Source: Gordonibacter sp. Marseille-P4307
Lineage (GTDB): Bacteria > Actinomycetota > Coriobacteriia > Coriobacteriales > Eggerthellaceae
DNA: 64,000 nucleotides
NCBI RefSeq assembly: GCF_900604965.1
Contig: NZ_UWPD01000001.1
Coordinates: 760,642 to 824,641 of the forward strand
Direction: 5' to 3'
A program made the position numbers and the translations under genes. Under the pieces are notes generated by a model. It had not been told where the DNA came from. It ran no database searches and worked only from the letters and a program-made list of their open reading frames with translations. Of the stretch, positions 17,102 through 25,688 are shown piece by piece. Each line of letters opens with the position of its first letter. The first letter of the stretch is position 1.

Positions 17102-20100
17102 ATGAACCTCAAGATCTCTACCTCCATCACGAATGTGGCGGTGTCCATGGCGCTTGCCTGCACCGGCGTGCCCGCCGTCGCCCTCGCCCAAGAAGGGGTC
17201 CCCTCGGCCTTGGAGGCCAGTGTTATGGGCGCAGAAAACCAGGCCTCCGATTTCACGTTCGCCGACGGTGCGATTACCGCTTACACCGGAACTTCAACCG
17301 AAGTGGTCGTTCCCGCATCCATCAACGGACAGGCCGTGAAATCGATTGGGACGGGCGCTTTCAAGGACAAGGGCCTCACCAAGCTGACTCTCAACAAGGG
17401 CTTGGAGAGCATCGGCGAGAGCGCCTTCGAGAACAACGCGCTCAAGTCGGTGGAAATTCCCGATACCGTCACCTCCATCGGTGCGAACGCGTTTCGTCTG
17501 GCCGGCAGCGCCGATTCGAAGGCCGGCACCGGCCTGAAGGTGAGCGGCATGAAGGGCGTGACCGAGCTTTCCGACGGTTCGTTTAGCGGCATGTACGACC
17601 TCTCGCTCGATATCCCCTCTCTGGAAAAGGTGAACGAGAAGGCGTTCGAACCGGCATGGAAGGGCGAGTACTCATACGAGCGCGCCCGCTATGCCCGGCT
17701 TTTCACCGGGAACGACAACGCTCATAAGCTTGACAATCTGAAGGGTGTGTACCTGGTTGATCCCGTGACCCTTACCACGGTGTCTAAGGACGCCGACACC
17801 GGTGCGGTGCTGAAAACCGAAACGATCCCCGGCGAGTTCGCGACCGACTACTCCAACTACCGCGACCTGGATTCCTTCTTCAAAAAGGGAGAAATGCTTA
17901 GCGATCGGAAGGCCGGCGAGACCATTTCGGGGTACGCGCGCCCCGTTGCCGCGCAAACCGTGAAGCTTGACAAGCTGGACACGCGGGTTGAGTTCGCCTA
18001 CAAGGCGTTCGCCGTCCATGCGCCTGCAGGCGTGGAGAAGACAGCCGAGAAGATCGATGGAAAAACACTTTCCGGCGCCACGGTTGAGCTGTACGCGAAG
18101 GTGAAGGAGCCGGGTTCGTACTGGGCCGAAGACGTCAAGCTCGCAACCGCGACTGCTTCCGAGAAGGACGGGTCGTTCTCGTTCTCGCTTAAAGGCCTGC
18201 CCAACTTCGATTTGGCGAATTACAAGGACAAGCTCGTGATCAAAGCGAGCACCGCCAAGGATTCCGAGTTCACGGGCACGGCCCCCGACTTCAACGTATC
18301 AGTCGGCACCGCCTCTTCAGGCATCGAGCGCGCCGATCAGATTGAATTGAAGGCGAAGCAGGGAGATCCCGTCAGTCTTCCGATTAGCACCCTGGTGCAT
18401 TTTACCGACGGAACGTCTAAGGAGATGCCGGTGAGCTGGACGAACTCTCGACCTTCGACCGACGTTGCGGGCGACTTCTGGATCAGGGGATCGGTCTACG
18501 ATGAGTCGAACAACGCGACGAATGTGTTCGCCAAGGTGACGGTCGAAGCTGACGACAAGGTGGAAGCCGCCAACACCGACGCTCTCATGAAAGCTCTCGA
18601 GCAGGGGCGCAGCGTCCTTAAGACGGCGCTTTCCAGCAGCACCGACGGCGCAGACGTAGATGCCGAGTCGTACTGGGTACCCGCCTCTGTCTACCAGAAG
18701 CTGAGCGATGCGATCGCGAACGGCGACAAGGTTGCGAAAGACAAGTACGCAACGCAGTCAGCGGTGAACGAGGCGGCTGACGCCGTATCTGCCGCCGCGG
18801 ACGAATTCGCCACGGCCCGCAAGGCCGGAGTGAAGCCGGGAACGGAAATCACCACCGGATCGGTCCAGTACCAGGTATTCGTGGAGACCATGACCGACGG
18901 CGTAGACAACCCCGGGATCAAGCTGAAGAACTCTGCAACGGGTGACGTGGTGGAGCCTTCGGTTTCCAAGGATGACGACCACTTCACGCTGAGCTTCGAC
19001 AAACTGCCGTTCGGAACCTGGCAAGTGATTGCGCCCGATAGCCTGGTGCCGACGGTTCATGATTATGCCACGCGCTTGAAGCTCGCGCATTCGGTGACCC
19101 TCAGCAAGGATCATCGCGACTTCGTCGATCATCTGTACTACAAGAAGGGCATTCGCGTCTTCTTCGATATGGATGGCAAGGGTAGAACCGATGGAAAGAC
19201 CGAGGTGTACTATCTGCCGGGAGAACCGGTGGGGTCTCTCGATTTCCCGTTCGTCGAAACCGACGACAGCCTGGTGTTCGACGGATTCTCTAAGGACAAG
19301 GTGAACCTCATCGACCCCTCGTTGGTGGTAACGGGCGATATGACGCTTACGGCTCTGTACCATGCTCCGAAAGGCGATACGGTGAACGAGAACACCGACA
19401 TCGACGGATATTGGAAGATCGGCGACTTCACCTATGCGCAGGACACCAAATCCGATACCGAGACGCGCGGAAAATGGATGATCACCGGTTTGTCGAATCG
19501 CGGCAAAGAAAAACTGAAGAGGAACTCCGAGATCACGCTGCCCACGGCTACGTATCTGAAGGGCGAGAACATCGACACCAACGAGGTCACTTACGTCGGT
19601 TGGAAAGCCACCGAGGACGATAGCGCCGACGGCGCCTTCGAGAGCTCCGGCATTACGGCGGTGAACATTCCCGAGGGAATCGTGGGGATCTATCCCTATT
19701 CGTTTTTGGACAACAACATTTCGAGCGTGAGCTTCCCCAGCTCTTTGGAGTGGCTGGGCATCGGTTCGTTCATGAAGAGCAACGTGAGGGAAGTGAGGTT
19801 CAACGACGGAATCAAGAACATCCGCGAAGGGGCCTTCGCCGACAACGCGCTTACCCATGTGGAGATTCCCGACAGCATCAAGCTGATCGAGCCGTTCGCC
19901 TTCTCGGGCAACAAGATTTCGAAGGTGAAGCTCCCCGCTCAGCTTGAAAAGATCCAAAAGCGCGCCTTCTATTCGAACGCGCTGGTGGAGCTTGAGATTC
20001 CCACCACGGTCAATTTCATCGAGGATGAGGCGTTCGGAGAAAATAGCGGCATAGTGACGCTTTGGACCACCGATAGAACCAATCCCAATCATCTTTCCGA

Positions 20101-21691
20101 CGGATCGACGTTCAGGATCAACCCCGGAATACCCGACATTGGGCAGGAGGTTGATAAGACCGCTCTGAAAGCCCTTGCCGGAGAGGCGGAGGCGCTTCGG
20201 ACCAAGACCGTCGTTGCCGATGATGATTCAAAGATCGAAGTCGGTACGTTCTGGGTGACGAAGGAAGCCGATGCTGCGTTGAGCAACGCGCTGATCGAGG
20301 CGAACTATCAGCTGGAGAGCGGTGCCGCAACGAAGGAATCCGTCGAATCGGCCCGACTTGCGCTCGACAAGGCGTTTAAAGCGTACAAGCAGGCAAGGAA
20401 GCAGAAAGAGAGCGCGCAAGGCGATCAGCCGGGCAAAACCGATGACATCGCAAGCTCTGCCGATAAGGATGCTTTAAGGAAGCTCGTTTCGGAAGCGGGG
20501 GACCTGCGCAGGGACGTGCAGGTAGCCAAGGACGGGTCGCACGTTGCCGTGAACAAGTCGTGGGTGACAAAGGAAGCCGATGATGCCTTGGTGATGGCCG
20601 TCGGCGCTGCCCAGGCCCGGATCGATGATGAAAAGGCCTCCAAGGACTCCGTCGAGGCGGCTCGCGCGGCGCTCGGCAAGGCGATAGAGGCATTTCGCGA
20701 GGCGGTGAAACCCGGAGCCAAGCCCCACGCTTCCTGGAAGCGCATATACGGTGAAGCGGCGCTCGACACCATGGCCGAGATATCTCGTGAAGGATGGGGC
20801 AACGGATCGGTCGAAACGGTGGTTCTGGCAACCAGCAGCGGTTACTGGGACGCTCTTTCGGCAAGCGCTCTTGCAGGGGCGTACGGCTCGCCGATCTTGC
20901 TTACCGATAGGGACGAGCTTTCGAGTCAGGCTCGCGACGAAATCAAGCGATTGGGTGCCAAAAACGCAATCATCATCGGGGGATCTGCCGCGGTTTCCGA
21001 GGCGATAGAAAGCGATCTGTCCGGTCGTATGGGCTTGTCCGTCGAGCGAATCGGCGGACAGGACGCATCCGAGACGGCCGCGATGGTGTCGAGTCGCTCG
21101 CACGGGGTGAAGGCATCCGACACCTGCATCGTCGCAACCGTTCATGGGTTCTACGATTCTCTTTCCATCGCTCCTGCGGCCTATGCGAAGGGAATGCCCG
21201 TGTTCCTTGCCGATTCCGACAACATCCTCACAACCGACGCGCTCGACCGCATCAAACAAGCGGGTTTTTCAAATGTGGTCATCGTGGGCGGGTCCGCAGC
21301 GGTCAGCGCCACGGTTGAGAAGCAGCTGGAGGGCATCGGCCTGACCGGTTCGAGCGTTAAGCGCGTGTTCGGGCAAGACGCCTGGGAAACCTCTGCGGCT
21401 ATCGCCGAGTACGCGGTATCGAGAGGCTTGTCGTTCGACAGGATGGGCGTCGCGGACGGCTGCGGATACTGGGATGCGCTTGCAGGGGCGGCGTTATGCG
21501 GGAAGAACGGCAGCGTCATGGTGCTGGTCCCTCATGGTGATGGCTCCATGTCCTACAACCCGTACTGCATAGACATGGTGGTCAAACCTCACGGCTCTGA
21601 CATCGCCGAAGGGTATGTGTTCGGAGGCGAGTTTGCCGTTGCGGAATCTACCATGGATGCCCTGGTTGCCGCCACGAAAGTGAACAGGTGA
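17102..21691 (+). CDS. Cell-wall surface protein: BspA-type LRR, FIVAR-like and CWB2 repeats
   Basis: About 1529 residues. Signal peptide (1-30), BspA-like LRR_5 block (about 44-160), beta-rich modules, a Big_4-like Ig module (about 400-480, VHFTDGTSKEMPVSW), a helical repeat (about 517-580), a beta module with the GYWK/TLTALYH style of Listeria-Bacteroides repeats (about 670-770), a second LRR_5 block (about 839-985), two more helical repeats (about 1015-1100 and 1117-1204), and three C-terminal cell-wall-binding type 2 (CWB2) repeats (about 1213-1526; for example AIIIGGSAAVSEAI, VVIVGGSAAVSATV). CWB2 triplets anchor proteins to wall polymers. AGGAG lies 6 nt before the ATG at 17102, 32 bp after the protease stop, so the two genes are probably an operon. 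Likely an adhesin; the ligand is unknown. Confidence 0.88.
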   Translation: MNLKISTSITNVAVSMALACTGVPAVALAQEGVPSALEASVMGAENQASDFTFADGAITAYTGTSTEVVVPASINGQAVKSIGTGAFKDKGLTKLTLNKGLESIGESAFENNALKSVEIPDTVTSIGANAFRLAGSADSKAGTGLKVSGMKGVTELSDGSFSGMYDLSLDIPSLEKVNEKAFEPAWKGEYSYERARYARLFTGNDNAHKLDNLKGVYLVDPVTLTTVSKDADTGAVLKTETIPGEFATDYSNYRDLDSFFKKGEMLSDRKAGETISGYARPVAAQTVKLDKLDTRVEFAYKAFAVHAPAGVEKTAEKIDGKTLSGATVELYAKVKEPGSYWAEDVKLATATASEKDGSFSFSLKGLPNFDLANYKDKLVIKASTAKDSEFTGTAPDFNVSVGTASSGIERADQIELKAKQGDPVSLPISTLVHFTDGTSKEMPVSWTNSRPSTDVAGDFWIRGSVYDESNNATNVFAKVTVEADDKVEAANTDALMKALEQGRSVLKTALSSSTDGADVDAESYWVPASVYQKLSDAIANGDKVAKDKYATQSAVNEAADAVSAAADEFATARKAGVKPGTEITTGSVQYQVFVETMTDGVDNPGIKLKNSATGDVVEPSVSKDDDHFTLSFDKLPFGTWQVIAPDSLVPTVHDYATRLKLAHSVTLSKDHRDFVDHLYYKKGIRVFFDMDGKGRTDGKTEVYYLPGEPVGSLDFPFVETDDSLVFDGFSKDKVNLIDPSLVVTGDMTLTALYHAPKGDTVNENTDIDGYWKIGDFTYAQDTKSDTETRGKWMITGLSNRGKEKLKRNSEITLPTATYLKGENIDTNEVTYVGWKATEDDSADGAFESSGITAVNIPEGIVGIYPYSFLDNNISSVSFPSSLEWLGIGSFMKSNVREVRFNDGIKNIREGAFADNALTHVEIPDSIKLIEPFAFSGNKISKVKLPAQLEKIQKRAFYSNALVELEIPTTVNFIEDEAFGENSGIVTLWTTDRTNPNHLSDGSTFRINPGIPDIGQEVDKTALKALAGEAEALRTKTVVADDDSKIEVGTFWVTKEADAALSNALIEANYQLESGAATKESVESARLALDKAFKAYKQARKQKESAQGDQPGKTDDIASSADKDALRKLVSEAGDLRRDVQVAKDGSHVAVNKSWVTKEADDALVMAVGAAQARIDDEKASKDSVEAARAALGKAIEAFREAVKPGAKPHASWKRIYGEAALDTMAEISREGWGNGSVETVVLATSSGYWDALSASALAGAYGSPILLTDRDELSSQARDEIKRLGAKNAIIIGGSAAVSEAIESDLSGRMGLSVERIGGQDASETAAMVSSRSHGVKASDTCIVATVHGFYDSLSIAPAAYAKGMPVFLADSDNILTTDALDRIKQAGFSNVVIVGGSAAVSATVEKQLEGIGLTGSSVKRVFGQDAWETSAAIAEYAVSRGLSFDRMGVADGCGYWDALAGAALCGKNGSVMVLVPHGDGSMSYNPYCIDMVVKPHGSDIAEGYVFGGEFAVAESTMDALVAATKVNR

Positions 21692-21711
21692 TAGAGCCAG
21701 TCGTTTGATCG

Positions 21712-21743
21712 AGCCGGTTCGAGCTTGCATAGTCGAACCGGCT
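21712..21743 (+). terminator. Terminator hairpin after the surface-protein operon
   Basis: AGCCGGTTCGA (21712-21722) and TCGAACCGGCT (21733-21743) form a perfect 11-bp stem with a 10-nt loop. No U-run, as with several other hairpins in this window. Confidence 0.6.
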
Positions 21744-21889
21744 ATTCCAGGCGCGTCTGTCCTTCGGTTTCCGCGACGAGACGAGCCGCTGGTCGGAAAA
21801 CCTCGAACCCATCTGCGCTAGAACGGGGGAGTTCCGAAACGTCCGCACAGCAGGCGATGTTTCTTTGATCAGGCAATCTTATGATTCTG

Positions 21890-21898
21890 TGCTACAAT
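21890..21898 (+). promoter_or_regulatory. Extended -10 (TGC-TACAAT) giving a leaderless luxR message
   Basis: TGCTACAAT is a near-perfect extended -10. Its last base lies 7 nt before the ATG at 21905, so transcription should begin at or next to the start codon. Confidence 0.6.
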
Positions 21899-21904
21899 AT
21901 CGGC

Positions 21905-23434
21905 ATGGGAAAACGGATCAGGGACATCGACTCCGAAGTGCTCTGCGTCGACGAGCACCTGCACACCGGGTCGTTTTCGGCATTCAGATCGGTTCATCTG
22001 TCCACGTTCGTCTTCGCGTTCTTCGGTATTGGCTTTTATCGCCTGTGGTACCAGTTCAACTTCTACAACCTGCATTTTTCCGTCGATCTCGGGATGGTCA
22101 CGGTGGCTGCCAACGTCGTGCGCGCCGGCGTGATCTTCTTGCTGGTGCTGCTGGTCTACAGGGCCGGATTCACGCGCGCCGGACGCGGAGTGTTCGTGTG
22201 GTCGGGGTTTGTCCTCATGACCGCTTCGAGCCTCCTGTATCTGATCGATCTGTTCTTCGACCAGACGTCTTTCGAGTCCCTGCGCATCGTCATCGGCGGG
22301 GTTGGTTTGGTGGGTGGAGAGGTGATCTGGATCTTTTTCCTGGAGCGCTTGAAGCCGGCTCAGGTGTTCATGTACGCGGCGGGAGGCTTGGCGCTTTCCT
22401 GCGCTTTGTCGCTTGCGATGGGGTATCTTGATCCCGCCGTTGCTGGAATGGTGAACCTGTTCGTTCCCGCCCTCTCGGTGTTTTCGTATTGGCAGGCGAT
22501 GTCCGAACTGGATAAACGCTCCGAAGCATCCGAGCGCACCGGCGATGCGCTGTATGAAAGCCCTGGGCAGTTTCTCGGTATCGTGCAGATAGTGGCGGCC
22601 TTCTTCCTGTACGCGCTTTTGCTGGGCGTTGCGCTGGGGTATCCCGACGGGAGGCTGCGCGAGCTGTCTCAGGCGGCTCGGTCTGTCCATCAGGTTCTCG
22701 TGGTCGCGCTTTTGTGCGCGGTGGTGTGGTTCGCTCTCGTGCGCGGGAGGGCTTTCAAGCTCTCGGGGTACTGGCTTTTCCAAAATGCACTGATGATGGC
22801 CAGCATCTGTTTCCTGATGAGCGGCGCCCCCCTGGCTGAAGAGGCGAGCACCTTCCTGCTTACCAATGCCATCACGTGCTTCTACATACCTCTGGTGTAT
22901 TTCATCTGCCTGATCGCGCGTCATGTTCGGTGGCCGGCGACGTTGGTGTACGCAGTGGTGTACGGAGGTTCGCTTCTGTTCATGGCGGGTGGCAGGGTTG
23001 TGGTCTACCGCATCGGCCCGACGCTCGATCACAGTCTGTGGTTGCTTATCGTTATGGCGGTTCTGGTGCTTGTCGAATCGACTTTGGTCATCAGACCGAA
23101 GCTCATGGGCGACACGGTGCTGGGATTCGAGATCGACCGGATCGATGCGAGGCGTCTGTCTCCCGAGACCTTCTGGGCATCGACCCCTCCGATTGCGCAA
23201 GCGGGCTGCGGTTTTGCTGAAGCTTATGGCTTGACCTCGGTTGAAGGGTCGATCATCCGGCTGATTGCGCAAGGAAGGAGCAGAAGCTTCATAGCGGATG
23301 CCCTGAACTATTCGGAAAACACTATTCGAAACTATACGCGCACGGCGTACCGCAAAGTGGGGGTTCATTCCAAGCAGGAGCTTATCGATAGGGTGGTGGA
23401 GTTTTCGGGTGTTCCCGAGGAGACGGACGGATAA
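21905..23434 (+). CDS. Membrane-bound LuxR-type transcriptional regulator
   Basis: About 509 residues. Roughly twelve hydrophobic segments (about 30-410) precede a C-terminal LuxR/GerE helix-turn-helix (about 440-500: TSVEGSIIRLIAQGRSRSFIADALNYSENTIRNYTRTAYRKVGV). This architecture is expanded in Eggerthella-like bacteria, where such genes usually sit beside secreted flavin reductases that they are thought to control. The neighbour here is exactly such a reductase, convergent. The start at 21905 is preferred over an in-frame ATG at 21881 because the extended -10 lies between them. No ribosome site is visible, which fits leaderless translation. The ligand sensed by the membrane domain is unknown. 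Confidence 0.9.
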   Translation: MGKRIRDIDSEVLCVDEHLHTGSFSAFRSVHLSTFVFAFFGIGFYRLWYQFNFYNLHFSVDLGMVTVAANVVRAGVIFLLVLLVYRAGFTRAGRGVFVWSGFVLMTASSLLYLIDLFFDQTSFESLRIVIGGVGLVGGEVIWIFFLERLKPAQVFMYAAGGLALSCALSLAMGYLDPAVAGMVNLFVPALSVFSYWQAMSELDKRSEASERTGDALYESPGQFLGIVQIVAAFFLYALLLGVALGYPDGRLRELSQAARSVHQVLVVALLCAVVWFALVRGRAFKLSGYWLFQNALMMASICFLMSGAPLAEEASTFLLTNAITCFYIPLVYFICLIARHVRWPATLVYAVVYGGSLLFMAGGRVVVYRIGPTLDHSLWLLIVMAVLVLVESTLVIRPKLMGDTVLGFEIDRIDARRLSPETFWASTPPIAQAGCGFAEAYGLTSVEGSIIRLIAQGRSRSFIADALNYSENTIRNYTRTAYRKVGVHSKQELIDRVVEFSGVPEETDG

Positions 23435-23477
23435 GCCGCCTTGCTTTTCCGACGATGCCGGCTGTGCTGCGAACAAG

Positions 23478-23517
23478 GAAGCCCCCTGTTTCTCGTGGCT
23501 GAAAAACAGGGGGCTTC
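23478..23517. terminator. Bidirectional terminator between luxR and the reductase
   Basis: GAAGCCCCCTGTTT (23478-23491) pairs perfectly over 14 bp with AAACAGGGGGCTTC (23504-23517), with a 12-nt loop. It lies between the two convergent genes and serves both. Confidence 0.8.
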
Positions 23518-23578
23518 TCGATGGTCGGCGCGTTGATGCAAGGCGGAAAGCGCGTCGAGACGCCGTTTGCGGCAGCGG

Positions 23579-25435
23579 TTAACGGACTGTCGCCCGTGCG
23601 GATTCCGCGGCGTTTTTACCTGCGCTGCGCCCGAACGTCACGCAGTCGGCGATGGCGTTTCCGCCAAGCCTGTTGCTTCCATGGATTCCCCCGGTGCATT
23701 CACCGCATGCGAACAGGCCCTGAACAACCGATCCGTTCGCGTCGAGCGCGTGGGCGTCCACATCGATGCGGATGCCGCCCATGGTATGGTGCACGGTGGG
23801 AACCTTACGGCAGGCGTACCAGGGTCCTTCGGTAAGCTCCTTGTCGGCGGAGTTGTTCGCTTTGAACCCGAAGGGATCTTCGGCCATACCCGAAACCGTC
23901 TTGTTATAGCCGTCGATGGACGCTTGCAGCTTATCGGGATCCATACCGCATGCTGCGGCCAGATCCTTCACGTTTTCTCCTTTTACGATATGCTCGAGCG
24001 CCAGCATGTTTTCGATGGTGGCTCCGTTTGCGTCGGGTTCGGTCTCGGATGGGTAGCGCACCTTGTTAACGACGATCCAGTAGGTCGAATCGGGCTGGGC
24101 GAAGATGGCTTTGCAGAGGGTGTCGCGCTCGGCGCCCTCGTTCACGAAGCGCTCGCCGTTCTTGTTCACGAAGATGCGGTTGCGACCCGAGGTGCGGATG
24201 TCTTCCATCAGACCGGTGCCGGGCGTGCCGCAGGGATGCAGCTGGATGTCGGGTAGGCCTACCAGCTGCGCTCCGGCATCCTCGGCAAGTTTGAGACCTT
24301 CGCCCTGAGCGCAGGGCTTGATGTTGGTGCATCCGATGGTGTCGTCAAGCTTCACGTCGGCCCACACGCCGGTGTTTACCTGCTGACGGTACTCGACGTT
24401 GGCGCCGAACCCGCCCGTGGCGACGACGACCGCCTTCGCCTTCACGGTCACCTCGTCTTTTTTGCGGTGAAGGCCCTTGATTCCCGTGATCGCCCCGTCT
24501 TCGACGACGAGGGACGTTACCTGCGTTTCGTGCAGGATGGTCATCTGATCGGCGTGGGCTTCGGCGAAAGCCTCGAAGGCGCGGATGTAGGTGTTGCCCG
24601 AAGGGGTGGCCGGGTAGTGGCTGCGCTCTCCCAGCGATCCTGTGGCAGACCCCACCTTCTCCTTGAACTCGACGCCCAGCGACTCAAGCCAATGAACCGA
24701 ATCGAGCGCGTTATCCACAAGGTAGCGAATCAGCTCGGGCGTACCTTCCTCGTGACCGCCCTTGAAGGTGGTTTCGTAGAACTTGTCGACGGAGTCTTCG
24801 ATGCTCTGCTTGCCCTGACGGTCGGGATCGACGGCGTTCAGCGCCCCTTCGGAAACATTGGTGGAGCCTCCCGTGATGCCGCATTTCTCGACGACGATCA
24901 CCTTGGCGCCGGCCTGCACGGCCGAGATAGCGGCGGTCAACCCCGCACCGCCCGCACCTATCACGCAGACGTCGGCTGTGTAACCGGCCTCTATCCTGTC
25001 TTCGGGTCCTTCGGCCTTCGCGAGGCTTTTGGAAGCTCCTGCCTGGTCCGCGCATTCTTTCAAGCCTTGCTGGAAGCACATGCTGGAAAGGGTGGCGCCG
25101 GTTACGGCATCGAGGTTGCTGCTCTGGTACTGCAGGGCTTTCTCGGAAAGCTTTTCGAGTGCCGAGGCGCCCACGCCCAAGGACTCCTGGTTCGTTGCGA
25201 AGTCGATGGAGGTAATGGCCTTATCCGAGAAGGTGACGTCGATGGTGAACGGCGCGTTGTGGCCGGTGACGTTCGCCGTGTAGGTTCCCGCTTTCCAAGC
25301 TGCTGACGCTGCGGGCTTGGCGGGCGAACAAGCGCTGAGACCCGCTCCCATAAGTCCCCCATAGACACCAAGTGCCACCGTCCCCTTCAGAAAGGTGCGG
25401 CGATCGAGCCAGGGACTCTCGTTCCGATCGGTCAT
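23579..25435 (-). CDS. Tat-exported FAD/FMN-dependent reductase (fumarate-reductase family)
   Basis: 618 residues. Twin-arginine signal (DRRTFLKG, Arg12-Arg13) with a lipobox LSAC (Cys36), so probably a Tat-exported lipoprotein. FMN-binding domain (about 45-125) with the flavinylation motif DAVTGAT (Thr115, the predicted covalent FMN site). FAD-binding domain from about 155 (DVCVIGAGGAGLTAA, VVEKCGITGGST) and the C-terminal FAD/active-site motifs HHTMGGIRID and GGNAIADCVTFGRSAG. The family includes periplasmic fumarate, urocanate and other enoate reductases; substrate cannot be assigned. The ATG at 25435 has an AAGGAG site. ApbE flavin transferase and the electron donor are not in the window. 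Probable terminal reductase of an anaerobic respiratory chain, controlled by the neighbouring LuxR protein. Confidence 0.92.
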   Translation of the reverse strand: MTDRNESPWLDRRTFLKGTVALGVYGGLMGAGLSACSPAKPAASAAWKAGTYTANVTGHNAPFTIDVTFSDKAITSIDFATNQESLGVGASALEKLSEKALQYQSSNLDAVTGATLSSMCFQQGLKECADQAGASKSLAKAEGPEDRIEAGYTADVCVIGAGGAGLTAAISAVQAGAKVIVVEKCGITGGSTNVSEGALNAVDPDRQGKQSIEDSVDKFYETTFKGGHEEGTPELIRYLVDNALDSVHWLESLGVEFKEKVGSATGSLGERSHYPATPSGNTYIRAFEAFAEAHADQMTILHETQVTSLVVEDGAITGIKGLHRKKDEVTVKAKAVVVATGGFGANVEYRQQVNTGVWADVKLDDTIGCTNIKPCAQGEGLKLAEDAGAQLVGLPDIQLHPCGTPGTGLMEDIRTSGRNRIFVNKNGERFVNEGAERDTLCKAIFAQPDSTYWIVVNKVRYPSETEPDANGATIENMLALEHIVKGENVKDLAAACGMDPDKLQASIDGYNKTVSGMAEDPFGFKANNSADKELTEGPWYACRKVPTVHHTMGGIRIDVDAHALDANGSVVQGLFACGECTGGIHGSNRLGGNAIADCVTFGRSAGKNAAESARATVR

Positions 25436-25483
25436 GACGATTCTCCTTTCGCCTGCATGCAGGCATCGTTTTCCCCTGATCAG

Positions 25484-25547
25484 ACTATAAGATGCGGCCT
25501 TTGTCCTGACTAGGATCAAAAGGTACCCGCTTGTGTCCAAAAGGTAC
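25484..25547 (-). promoter_or_regulatory. Reductase promoter with two activator-type direct repeats
   Basis: On the minus strand a TATAGT -10 (25489-25484) lacks a good -35. Upstream are two exact copies of GTACCTTTTG (plus-strand 25517-25526 and 25538-25547), 21 bp apart, placed near -40 and -62. Two same-face direct repeats next to a weak -35 suggest activator control, most simply by the adjacent LuxR-type protein. Confidence 0.55.
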
Positions 25548-25688
25548 TTTCGCCCTGTTGTTCACGGGGGCTCGTCTACGGGGAAGATCACAACGACGCT
25601 CACTAGGGCAACGCTCTTTCTCGGATGCGGGAGGGAATGCGTTATCTGCGCTAGAATGGGGTTCTTTGCATGAAGAAGAGAGGTTCCG

